Assembly: GCA_937911345.1 (NCBI GenBank)
Contig: CALDPP010000197.1
Location: 1 to 48,696, forward strand
Reading direction: 5' to 3'
From: an uncultured euryarchaeote
Lineage (GTDB): Archaea > Thermoplasmatota > Poseidoniia > Poseidoniales > Poseidoniaceae
DNA length: 48,696 nt
The notes under the pieces were generated by a model. That model saw nothing but the letters and a program-made list of their open reading frames with translations. It was not told the DNA's origin and made no database searches. Positions 35,311 through 43,553 of the stretch are shown here, piece after piece. Each line of letters begins with the position of its first letter. Within the stretch, counting starts at the first letter, position 1. The position numbers and the translations under genes are program-made.

Positions 35311-35883
35311 TCACTCGGATTCTGCATTGGACTTATTTTCGACTAGTTTGTCGAATCCTTGATTTGAGATGTATGTTTCTAAATCGATTAATTCTGAAGG
35401 GGTTTGGTCATCACACAAATCGGTTATTGATTGGTCAATATCTCTAGCAATCCTTTCCCAAGTACCAGCAAACCTTTGCAAATCGGAAGCAAATCTTTCG
35501 ATTGCTTCAACAGCTGACATGTTTGGATGTAAGACCAATGAGATGTCATTAGAAATTCTTTCATTTGCTTTTTTCAAACGATTGATATCACCAAACAAAT
35601 CTACCATTGTCAGACGCAATTCATCTAGGTTGTTTGTCTTGGAGAATCTTCTCTGGGCCTTTTCGACTGATTTCTTCATGCTTCCAATTCCCGCAACCAT
35701 CGCTTCTCTAGCCTTGGAGGATTCTAAAATCGCAGTTTCTGCCTCAGAAATCCGTTGATTTAATGCTTCTTCTAAGCCACTAAGATTTTTCTTGAAATCA
35801 TTCTTGACTGTCTCTGACAGAGATTCTACTAACATATTCGTTTCTTTTAAGGCACTTTTTGCAGATTTGTAACTCCTACTCAT
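35311..35883 (-). CDS. Coiled-coil protein, unknown
   Basis: A 190-aa almost entirely helical protein. Heptad-like patterns cover about 15-120 (SALKETNMLVESLSETVKND, LNQRISEAETAILESSKAR, VEKAQRRFSKTNNLDELR). A second helical part has FASDLQRFAGTWERIARDID. The design recalls Snf7/ESCRT-III-like or PspA-like helical proteins, but no diagnostic motif was seen. The start is ATG 35883 with GGTGAG upstream. It is convergent with the HemC-like gene (1-bp gap) and divergent from the SAP-like protein gene at 36040. Confidence 0.75.
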   Translation of the reverse strand: MSRSYKSAKSALKETNMLVESLSETVKNDFKKNLSGLEEALNQRISEAETAILESSKAREAMVAGIGSMKKSVEKAQRRFSKTNNLDELRLTMVDLFGDINRLKKANERISNDISLVLHPNMSAVEAIERFASDLQRFAGTWERIARDIDQSITDLCDDQTPSELIDLETYISNQGFDKLVENKSNAESE

Positions 35884-36039
35884 AGCGCTCACCAATGTGC
35901 CTCTGTGCAAGGTTAAATGTCAAGTATACAATACCTTTGCGGAAGTAAAAAAACACCTCAAAAACCAAAAGAAAACTTGCTCATGATAGCGAAACCACAT
36001 ATACTGCTTTGTACGCATATCGAACAAGGTGGTAAGATT

Positions 36040-37803
36040 ATGGACAAGGTAGACCTTCTTTGCGAGTTATACCAAGCCAAATTTGATCGCTTGAAAGAAA
36101 TGGCATCTGTCAGCGATTTACCGAAGAATGGCCCAGTTGAAGTTGTTAGAGCAAGGCTGATAAAAAATCTAGTCTTATCTGAATGGGATTTATCAAAAGA
36201 AAGTATAAAATCAATAAAAAATAAACAACTCGGAGAGATTTTGGGTGTGTTTGGCCTAAAGAAGTCTGGTTCAATAAGAGAACGCCGACAGAGGTTATAC
36301 TTGCACTTATACCAAGATCCAAAACAATTAACTGCAGAAAATCTTGACAAAATGAATAAACAAGAAATACATTCTCTTTGTAAAACTCTCGAACTACCAC
36401 TGACTGGTGACAAACAAACTCTGCTCGTTAGAGTGGCTGGTGTCTTAGCTTCACAACAGGGTTCATGGGGGAAAGTGAAAAAATCTCTAAAGCGGAAAAA
36501 TGACAATGCTAAATCAAAAATCATAATTCCAAATCCTTCAGATGATGAAGATTACAATTCAACTGACATTCATGATTCAGTTGAAAAATTCATCGAAGAT
36601 CACCCGGAAGGTTGGAGTTTCGAGGATGAGTCTGAATTAAGAAATAATCTAGCTGAAGAGGGACTTGATATTTCTAGAGTCGAGGTCTCCAATACCATAG
36701 ATGATGCTTTGAAAAATGTTCACGCTAATCACGAAACTCCTGCTCCTATCCCGCAAATGAACCAAACTGCTCCAAGCATTGTAGGAGAAGATGATATCGA
36801 CACATTAGAAAAAGAGGCTGCAATCATTGAAGTTGAGTCTAGATTAGCAGAAATAGAGGCTGCTGCACGTGATTTCTTAACTGTAAGTTCATCAGCAAAC
36901 AGTGAGGACCTTGAGTTGTTTATATCTAGTTTAGGCAATCATGGATTGCCTGTTGATGTAAAGTCAGTACGTTCTTACTTGGCAGACTTAGTGATGAAAA
37001 TTGAGTTCAAAATAGAATCAGAAAATAATGCAATAAATAGCATGCCAAATTCATGGTCCGAACGTGAAGCAGTAAGACAATTTGAAAATTCTAGGAGTTC
37101 TTTAAGAGACCAATTATCTAACACAATTGATTTGCATAACGGTGACTTAGTCAAAGCTAGAATGGCTTTCGAAGAAATTGCCAAGTCAATGGGTCTTGAT
37201 TTAAGGATACCAAGTATTTCGGGAAGATTACATGCTTTATTCGACCTGCATATAGATTTGTCAGAGGCAGAAGGTTTGCAAGACCCAAATATCGCTAGAA
37301 GAAATCGTGTCTTGAAAATATTACATCATGGTTCAGTTCATGTAACACCGGAAGAAAGGCGAGTTATTGCTAGACTTGAGAGAAATATTGTTGCATTTGA
37401 ACAACTAGTTGAAACAGTTATGGAATCATCCGAGGGAACATTCACAGAATCACAACAAGCACTAATAATTAGGTTCCTTGAATCTAGAGGTTATGATGTT
37501 AACACTCCGGATTTAAGGCCGAAAGTTCTTGCTGCATCCGGAATAATTGGTGCTGAGTTAGGATATTTGTCACCATCAGAGATCCCAAAAATTGCACCAG
37601 GTGTTGTGGTATCGGATAGTGAAGTGGATTCAATAATTACTGAACTTAAATCACTTGCTAGCAGTTTCAAGCCAAAAAGTGATGACAAAACTGAGGATGT
37701 TATAGCTGCAGATGAAAATCTAAATGATGCAGGAGAAAGAGTAAAATCTGCTAGAGAAAAGATCAACCATATCGATGATATCTTAGCACGCCTAAGAGGC
37801 TAA
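36040..37803 (+). CDS. Large protein with three SAP-like motifs
   Basis: A 587-aa protein I do not recognise. The first 140 residues hold three helix-turn-helix units resembling SAP motifs, at about 14-44, 60-92 and 106-138 (for example LCKTLELPLTGDKQTLLVRV). SAP motifs bind AT-rich DNA or partner proteins. KVKKSLKRKNDNAKSK forms a basic patch. From about 180 on the sequence is acidic, helical and repetitive, with weak internal repeats that also look SAP-like (SSLGNHGLPVDVKSVRSYLA, FLESRGYDVNTPDLRPKVLA). ATG 36040 follows AAGGTGG. It is convergent with the pilus ATPase gene at 37805, with a 1-bp gap. Confidence 0.65.
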   Translation: MDKVDLLCELYQAKFDRLKEMASVSDLPKNGPVEVVRARLIKNLVLSEWDLSKESIKSIKNKQLGEILGVFGLKKSGSIRERRQRLYLHLYQDPKQLTAENLDKMNKQEIHSLCKTLELPLTGDKQTLLVRVAGVLASQQGSWGKVKKSLKRKNDNAKSKIIIPNPSDDEDYNSTDIHDSVEKFIEDHPEGWSFEDESELRNNLAEEGLDISRVEVSNTIDDALKNVHANHETPAPIPQMNQTAPSIVGEDDIDTLEKEAAIIEVESRLAEIEAAARDFLTVSSSANSEDLELFISSLGNHGLPVDVKSVRSYLADLVMKIEFKIESENNAINSMPNSWSEREAVRQFENSRSSLRDQLSNTIDLHNGDLVKARMAFEEIAKSMGLDLRIPSISGRLHALFDLHIDLSEAEGLQDPNIARRNRVLKILHHGSVHVTPEERRVIARLERNIVAFEQLVETVMESSEGTFTESQQALIIRFLESRGYDVNTPDLRPKVLAASGIIGAELGYLSPSEIPKIAPGVVVSDSEVDSIITELKSLASSFKPKSDDKTEDVIAADENLNDAGERVKSAREKINHIDDILARLRG

Positions 37804-37804
37804 G

Positions 37805-39043
37805 TTATCTCGTAGCGTAGAAGTTCTGGATTACTTGGGTTACGGTTTGTATGTCTCTTATATCTCTACCAACTAAGTCTTCCAATATCTTTTGCCTTTG
37901 ACTTACATGCTTTTCAAATACATCTGGTGTTATACCTGCTGCTTGACAAATAGTCTCTCTCATCTTCGATGGAATTCCTGTTTCCTCAATTCGGTCATTG
38001 GCGGGATTGTATTTCCAAATTATGTTTAATCTTGGTTTAGTTCCTTCCATACCCGCAATTTCAGCAACTTCGGTTATCTTTCTTGCTGTTTTTCCATTGA
38101 CATGTAACCTTGCTTGAATAATAATTAAATCCAAACCAGTAAGCATGATAGGTGGCACCAACATCGGAGGGTTGATCATTCTGGTCACTGTCTCTTGAGC
38201 CGTATTTGCGTGGAGTGAACCAAACGATCCATCGTGACCTGTATTCATTGCAGTAAGCAAAGTCGCAGCTTCAGGACCTCTAACTTCACCAACAATTATC
38301 CTATCTGGTCGCATTCTCAAGCTTGACTTAAGACAGTCATTCATGTCTACCTCAGGAGTTCCATCTGGTCGCTCTCGACGGGTTTCCATCCTAAGCCAAT
38401 GGTCGTGATATACTTGCAATTCAGCAGTATCTTCTACCGTTAATAATCGCCTGTGCCATGGTATGTACATACCCAAACAATTCAGTGTTGTGGTTTTACC
38501 GGAACCAGTTCCACCTGCAATAACAAAGTTTGCTGGACGACTGTCAAGACCTTCTATCCAAACCCACATCATTGCAGCAAGTCTAGAATTTACTGTACCA
38601 AATTTGATTAGATCAAGCATAGTCAAAGGGTCTTCTCTAAATTTTCTAATTGTTAATGTTGGGCCGTCAGGTGAAATTGGGGGTATCGTTCCATTAACCC
38701 TTGAACCATCTGGCAATCTGCCATCAAATATTGGTACCAGTCCCGGTCCATCACCGAGTGGGACATTGGTAAATGATGCAATGTTTTTGGCGATTTGGAT
38801 TCCACTATCATCATCAATCCAAACATTGGTTCGGCACATGCCGTGGTTTCTATGAGCAACTTTGACACATTGAGTTCCACCGTTATACATAACTTCCTCA
38901 AGATTATCATCCTCGAGTAAAACCGCTAAATCGCCATAGGGGTTAGGATCGATTGAACCATCAACGTGGTAAATTGGCGATGGGTGATTTGGTTCTGTGT
39001 ATATTGTTACTCTTCCATATTGTTCTAATATTTTTTCAGACAT
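37805..39043 (-). CDS. Type IV pilus/secretion ATPase (TadA/FlaI/GspE2 family)
   Basis: A 412-aa hexameric motor for pilus assembly. It has an N-terminal alpha/beta region, then IAGGTGSGKTTTLN (Walker A), LLTVEDTAELQVYHDHWLRM (Asp box), RMRPDRIIVGEVRGPEAATL (Walker B) and TGHDGSFGSLHAN (His box). It matches archaeal GspE2/CpaF ATPases and is complete. It ends a tight four-gene run that also encodes two T2SSF membrane proteins, with gaps of 1-9 bp. Confidence 0.93.
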   Translation of the reverse strand: MSEKILEQYGRVTIYTEPNHPSPIYHVDGSIDPNPYGDLAVLLEDDNLEEVMYNGGTQCVKVAHRNHGMCRTNVWIDDDSGIQIAKNIASFTNVPLGDGPGLVPIFDGRLPDGSRVNGTIPPISPDGPTLTIRKFREDPLTMLDLIKFGTVNSRLAAMMWVWIEGLDSRPANFVIAGGTGSGKTTTLNCLGMYIPWHRRLLTVEDTAELQVYHDHWLRMETRRERPDGTPEVDMNDCLKSSLRMRPDRIIVGEVRGPEAATLLTAMNTGHDGSFGSLHANTAQETVTRMINPPMLVPPIMLTGLDLIIIQARLHVNGKTARKITEVAEIAGMEGTKPRLNIIWKYNPANDRIEETGIPSKMRETICQAAGITPDVFEKHVSQRQKILEDLVGRDIRDIQTVTQVIQNFYATR

Positions 39044-39046
39044 GAA

Positions 39047-39778
39047 TTAACCTCCAATCATTTTTACTGCACCTAGATAGAGTAACATCGATGTTGACAT
39101 CCAAAATGGCACCCACCATAGCATATCCCTCATTCGTCCCATCATCCTTCCTGAAACTAATGCTCCTACTGCAGAAGCAACAGCAAAGAAGTTAGAGAAT
39201 GTTGAATTAAAATCATTGATCTGATAACCTGATTTTGCTGGAGCAAACAAACCAACAATGAATGCAATCAAAACCGGTAGCCCTATACAAACAAACATTA
39301 CAATCAAGATTCCTCTACCTGCAAGTTCTGATTCCCTTTTATTCATCAAATCATTAAGCCGTTCATAGTCCATGGCTAAGTCTGATAGTATGTTTTGTAG
39401 AGGAGCATCCTGTTGAATCGCTGTATCAATCAATACTACAACCCTTTGAACTTGGGATGAACGAGTCTTTGAAGCGAATGCAGATAATGCTGCGTCAAAT
39501 GATGAAGCATGGCTACTCTCTAGTGTTTCAGTTAGTAGTTTACCTAGGACTCCTGGGGTATTTCTGCCTTGTTCAAGCATAGCTTCTTGCAGACCTCTAC
39601 CTGCACCAACTGCGTCTGATAATGACTCTAGGAGGCCAGGAAGTTGATTCTCGATTCCTCTTCTACGACTTCTCTCAATTATTGGCGGTATTCCGCCAGC
39701 TGCACATGCAATACCAATGACAAAAAGGAATAAAACAAACATATTGTCATTAAATGCTTCCATAAAATCGAAAATCAT
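39047..39778 (-). CDS. T2SSF/TadC-like pilus platform membrane protein (second)
   Basis: 243 aa. An N-terminal TM helix (about 9-30) is followed by a cytoplasmic T2SSF helical bundle (GLLESLSDAVGAGRGLQEAM ... QQDAPLQNILSDLAMDYERL), then at least two TM helices at about 150-172 and 220-240. It lies between the ATPase and a first platform protein. Together they would form the membrane base that the motor turns. One large TadC in other archaea may be split into these two proteins. Confidence 0.85.
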   Translation of the reverse strand: MIFDFMEAFNDNMFVLFLFVIGIACAAGGIPPIIERSRRRGIENQLPGLLESLSDAVGAGRGLQEAMLEQGRNTPGVLGKLLTETLESSHASSFDAALSAFASKTRSSQVQRVVVLIDTAIQQDAPLQNILSDLAMDYERLNDLMNKRESELAGRGILIVMFVCIGLPVLIAFIVGLFAPAKSGYQINDFNSTFSNFFAVASAVGALVSGRMMGRMRDMLWWVPFWMSTSMLLYLGAVKMIGG

Positions 39779-39779
39779 G

Positions 39780-40361
39780 TCACAACCCCGGATCTTTTGT
39801 ATGTGCTTTCAGGCCAATTAACATCATTCCAATCACAGTAAATATTAATCCACCGTTAACTATTGAATTTATCATACCTTGGTCTATAGAACCTATTATT
39901 GCTTCGGCACCATCACCAAGTATCTGTGGCACGAGCCCTACAATGGCCAAGATAATTGGGCCAATCATGCCAATTGAGAGTAGTGTTTCTGGAACCCCGC
40001 CTAAATCTTCAATGTACTTGTTAACAGATTCATTTCTGTCTTCTTCCATTCTTTTACCTTGTTTTCTTAATGTTTCAACCAAATCCGTATTTTGTGTTAA
40101 GTTGGTGTACATTGTATTCAGTAATCTACGATAGCCTTCTGATTCTGCTTTATTCATCATGGCTTTCACTTCGTATTCAAGACCTCTAGATTTCCCGGAA
40201 CCTAACTTTTCCATTATTGAAGAAAAATCTTTAGAAATTATACCATAGCCTCCCTTACCTATTGTGTGTAGCGCTGCCTCAAGCCCAACACCTGATGACA
40301 TTAAGACATCTAAGGTTCTAATAACATAGAGAATTTCTTTCTTCTCATCTAATTTCCTCAA
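39780..40361 (-). CDS. T2SSF/TadB-like pilus platform membrane protein (first)
   Basis: 193 aa. It begins with a cytoplasmic helical bundle (LYVIRTLDVLMSSGVGLEAA, YRRLLNTMYTNLTQNTDLVE) typical of T2SSF, then two TM helices at about 126-150 and 166-186. Its stop is 1 bp before the next platform gene, so expression is coupled. It resembles half of a TadB/TadC pair. Confidence 0.82.
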   Translation of the reverse strand: MRKLDEKKEILYVIRTLDVLMSSGVGLEAALHTIGKGGYGIISKDFSSIMEKLGSGKSRGLEYEVKAMMNKAESEGYRRLLNTMYTNLTQNTDLVETLRKQGKRMEEDRNESVNKYIEDLGGVPETLLSIGMIGPIILAIVGLVPQILGDGAEAIIGSIDQGMINSIVNGGLIFTVIGMMLIGLKAHTKDPGL

Positions 40362-40370
40362 GCCAATCCC

Positions 40371-40724
40371 TCAGACTATATCTTCAATAAATTCAAAAGT
40401 AAACATTTCATTTGATCCGTCATATTCCATAGAAGCAAAAACCACTTTCACATCTCTTTCTTCGAATGGGTCATGAATACATGGCTGCCCAGAGCGATAC
40501 ATAGATAGAATTTTTTTGTATTCATCAATCTTCATTTCACCAGATACGGTGTACAGAGTCGATTCAGAACCCTCGTCATGTAAGTTATCTCCTTCTTGAC
40601 CTCTAACAATAGTTCGAGTTATTCTTCTTGCAGACTTCACTTTGATATCTGCGTTTGGTATTCTTATCCAGTCTGAACTACTTGTTCCGGTTGCGGGGCG
40701 AATAAAAAAATCCATTCCAGCCAT
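40371..40724 (-). CDS. Small beta-rich protein in the pilus operon
   Basis: 117 aa from ATG 40724, which follows GGTGGAG; a GTG at 40745 precedes that site. No signal peptide or TM helix. The pattern (ARRITRTIVRGQEGDNLHDE, STLYTVSGEMKIDEYKKILS, SGQPCIHDPFEERDVKVVF) loosely recalls short phage-tail proteins of the gpU/gp53 type. In those a beta sheet carries a 'signed-off' epitope followed by a helix and a 'G-x-P' turn. This likeness is weak and rests on memory of such families. It is 9 bp from the first platform gene, so it may be an accessory part of the pilus. Confidence 0.6.
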   Translation of the reverse strand: MAGMDFFIRPATGTSSSDWIRIPNADIKVKSARRITRTIVRGQEGDNLHDEGSESTLYTVSGEMKIDEYKKILSMYRSGQPCIHDPFEERDVKVVFASMEYDGSNEMFTFEFIEDIV

Positions 40725-40786
40725 TGCTCCACCTAAATTAGCCACAGACGATAGGGAACTTGAATGTGTTGGGAGAAAAGAATTGT

Positions 40787-41713
40787 CTAGACTAATCTAA
40801 ACCAACCAAATGCGGGTTCATGAACCGTGCCATCATCTGATAATTCTTCCAGTTTTTCTTCCGCAATTGTACGTTGAAATCCTCGAGCCTCCGCATTAAC
40901 TAAAATTGTCTCAAACTCAACACCATCACCTTGATCTAACTTTGTAATGATATCAATAATTGCGGTTTCTAAGTCCGACTGGCCTTCGCTTTCGCCATCA
41001 TCTTGAGATGATTCCTCAACTAGCATCCTTTGTGGAGCAGGTTTTGTTGCCGCCTCTAACTTCCCTTCCGCAATATCAAGAGCTTGCATTACATTCAAAC
41101 GATAATGTTCCAAATCAATATCACCATAATGGTTTCTTGAAGATACCAAACCTAAAATTTGATTCTCAGTGAAATCTGACTTAGATAGAGATTCAATATT
41201 AGCATCGAAATCTAAACTTGATACATAAATTGACATTCTTTCCATCAAAGATTGAGAGGTTTTTGCTAACCAAGATGCATATCTTTGTGCATCGATTACG
41301 CACATTTCTTCAGGCCTTAGTGATGTGTAAATTGCACCCTCTTCCGTTTGGTAAAGCCTGGTCTTAGCGACCATCAAAACCAACACCGGCTCACCTGATT
41401 CTAGTCTTGCAGATAGCTGAATGGTCATTTCTTTGACAGAATCTGAAACATAATCACCGACTGAGAAATAATTTATTCCTGATGGATCCCTTAATTGTCC
41501 TTGATAAATTACTGAGCCATTAGCAACATCTCTGCCTTCAATTCTCTCAAGCAAACCTGCAACAATTACTCGGTTGACCCGAGAACCAAGTTTTGTTATT
41601 ACAAATGATGGGTCAAATTCCCCGGAACCTTTCTCGGACAATGTAGATTCACCATATTCTGATGCAAACATGTGTAGCGCAGATTGGCGCTTTACTGACC
41701 TCGTTGGTTGCAT
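40787..41713 (-). CDS. RPA-associated protein (RPA41/COG3390-like)
   Basis: A 308-aa partner of archaeal replication protein A. The OB-fold region is at about 30-120 (SRVNRVIVAGLLERIEGRDV, GQLRDPSGINYFSVGDYVSD, VLVLMVAKTRLYQTEEGAIY). A helical segment follows, then a C-terminal winged-helix-like end (IIDIITKLDQGDGVEFETIL ... DGTVHEPAFGWFRL). Such proteins are usually encoded beside RPA1, as here. Its ATG overlaps the RPA1 stop by one base. Confidence 0.82.
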   Translation of the reverse strand: MQPTRSVKRQSALHMFASEYGESTLSEKGSGEFDPSFVITKLGSRVNRVIVAGLLERIEGRDVANGSVIYQGQLRDPSGINYFSVGDYVSDSVKEMTIQLSARLESGEPVLVLMVAKTRLYQTEEGAIYTSLRPEEMCVIDAQRYASWLAKTSQSLMERMSIYVSSLDFDANIESLSKSDFTENQILGLVSSRNHYGDIDLEHYRLNVMQALDIAEGKLEAATKPAPQRMLVEESSQDDGESEGQSDLETAIIDIITKLDQGDGVEFETILVNAEARGFQRTIAEEKLEELSDDGTVHEPAFGWFRLV

Positions 41714-43410
41714 CAGTTAACCCCCCATTGCGCTCTTACTTCTGTCGCAAGCATGGCTCCATCATCTGGCTTTAAACCTGCATAGTCAGCTAAAATCATA
41801 GCTCCCTGCTCATCGACTATTGTTCGACCTTTTACTTCTAGTTCTCTTCCAAGAAGGAAATCTCTCAAAGATTGGACAAATTCCATCTTTCCCTCTGAAT
41901 CTATGTCTGAAGCCATCTTTTCTTCGGTAGTATTGATTAATTTGAGTGCAGCATCTTTGTTAATCAAAAGAGATGCCGTTACTTGACCATTATCGACCAC
42001 TAACCGAAGCCTAACATCTTGTTGTGATTCTACCTTACCATGTATGCTACATTCTCCGTCCCTTAGCACCCTCCTACATTCCGAACAACGCATAATGATT
42101 CCAGAATCTTCTCGAACGCTGACAACTGTCCCAGATGTTGAAATCCCGACTCTGCTAGATGAATTAACCAAATCAGTAAGTTCAACTTCTACCACATGAT
42201 CTTGTAGGTCTAGGTCATCATCCCATGGCGGAGACTCCAAAATTTCAATCTGTTCGGCTTTGTCAACGGTTATGTCTGGTATACCTTGCCAAGCCCTAAC
42301 TCTTACCCCGGTTAGCTTAACAGTTATCGGGAGGTCTTTATCTGAAATAGGTAATTCTTCCCAAGCACTCATCCTGCATCTACCAGTTGGGTCAGCAATT
42401 TGTCCGGACCAGAGAAATCTTTCTTCACCATCTTTAGTGAAACTTCTCTTTTGCCATTCAGTAATCTGTACTATTGCTTCTACATCTCTTGAACCGTCAG
42501 TCAATTGAGATATTGTTTTCATATTGTGCGAATTTAATTTCTCAATGTTAGCAAAATTAGCATCGTGAAATGATTCTATCTTGGTAGTCCTGCCAAAATT
42601 AAGTTCTGGAGTATCGCGAAAAGTCCTTACCTGAGCGCCATCAATCTTGATTAGGCTACCAACTTCATGGCTAAATGGCTCCCAAGATAGGAACCCAATC
42701 GTTCCTGTTTCGTCGGCAATTCGACCCCTTACGACGTCTATAGAACCAGAACCGTCTTTTCGATGTATTTGGTCTGGCCTAGAAGATAGTACTCTTCCAA
42801 CTACGCAGATATATCCGTCATTTGGTATACTATCTATGTCAATAGGCTCTCCTGGTTGATGCACTGGCCTAGTACCTTCTCGTAATACAGCAACTCTTGC
42901 TCCTTGGTTTATGTTTAGCGACATTTTTCCTTGATACTCATTTACCGATGCACCCTCTATTCTGATGACAGATCCGGGTGTAATGTTTGTATTGGGACCC
43001 CAATCCTTGTATTCCCATCTAACTCTACTACCACCTTCTTCCCATGGATTATCTTCGATTAATCCAAAAGCGATCTGCTTTTGTTCACCTCTGATTGTTT
43101 GTTCTCTGAGATTATGTGATACTACCTCAACTTCAATCTCTATGTCTCTGTCAGTTCCAGATAGTTCGGATAATGAACTCACCTTCTTTGTCTGTCTAGT
43201 AGTTTGACTACTTGACTTAGTTGAGTTTGCTGGAGTTTTATCTCCTTGAAATCGCCTGATTATAGACCTGAGTGCATCTTGTGGAGGTATGTAAAATTCT
43301 TCCTCATATTTCACAAAAGCAGCCTTTATCTCATCAGTATCTGCTTCAGGGCATTCTGATAATACTGCTTTGATATGAGATTCATACTTGTCATCTGACA
43401 AATAAAACAC
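41713..43410 (-). CDS. rpa1: Replication protein A, multi-OB subunit with zinc finger
   Basis: 565 aa, binds single-stranded DNA. A short N-terminal helical region is followed by OB folds at about 88-178, 198-282 and 306-390 (for example GSVIRIEGASVNEYQGKMSL, ADETGTIGFLSWEP, ADPTGRCRMSAWEELP). A fourth region at about 425-500 carries a zinc finger C442, C445, C454, H457. This is typical of euryarchaeal RPA. The ATG follows GAGGTG. The inverted repeat at 43436-43454 lies just upstream. It is the first gene of the series that runs through RPA41 into the pilus genes. Confidence 0.88.
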   Translation of the reverse strand: MFYLSDDKYESHIKAVLSECPEADTDEIKAAFVKYEEEFYIPPQDALRSIIRRFQGDKTPANSTKSSSQTTRQTKKVSSLSELSGTDRDIEIEVEVVSHNLREQTIRGEQKQIAFGLIEDNPWEEGGSRVRWEYKDWGPNTNITPGSVIRIEGASVNEYQGKMSLNINQGARVAVLREGTRPVHQPGEPIDIDSIPNDGYICVVGRVLSSRPDQIHRKDGSGSIDVVRGRIADETGTIGFLSWEPFSHEVGSLIKIDGAQVRTFRDTPELNFGRTTKIESFHDANFANIEKLNSHNMKTISQLTDGSRDVEAIVQITEWQKRSFTKDGEERFLWSGQIADPTGRCRMSAWEELPISDKDLPITVKLTGVRVRAWQGIPDITVDKAEQIEILESPPWDDDLDLQDHVVEVELTDLVNSSSRVGISTSGTVVSVREDSGIIMRCSECRRVLRDGECSIHGKVESQQDVRLRLVVDNGQVTASLLINKDAALKLINTTEEKMASDIDSEGKMEFVQSLRDFLLGRELEVKGRTIVDEQGAMILADYAGLKPDDGAMLATEVRAQWGVN

Positions 43411-43435
43411 CTCTACATACTCTGTTTGTTCTTGG

Positions 43436-43454
43436 TTTTCCTAATGTTGGAAAA
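43436..43454. promoter_or_regulatory. Inverted repeat upstream of rpa1
   Basis: TTTTCC, 7-nt spacer, GGAAAA: a perfect 6-bp dyad centred about 35 bp before the rpa1 ATG, within a 143-bp gap. It could be an operator or a leader hairpin. Nothing else in that gap is recognisable. Confidence 0.3.
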
Positions 43455-43553
43455 CATGCGGGCCTTTGTGCGGTTTGGTTAAGACAATACACTCCCTTTT
43501 CCTCCTGTAACTCCTCACCGAAGCCGAAAGGAAATAAATTATGCTATCGAATA

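Noticed and set aside
35958-36524. 188-codon minus-strand open frame
   Set aside because: Antisense to the well-formed SAP-like protein; Cys/Phe/Ser-rich composition typical of a shadow frame in AT-rich coding DNA.
38463-38855. 130-codon plus-strand open frame
   Set aside because: Complement of the Walker A region of the pilus ATPase, which fully explains it.
40371-40724. Prophage remnant, because of tail-like features
   Set aside because: No capsid, portal, terminase or integrase; the gene sits tightly within a pilus operon.
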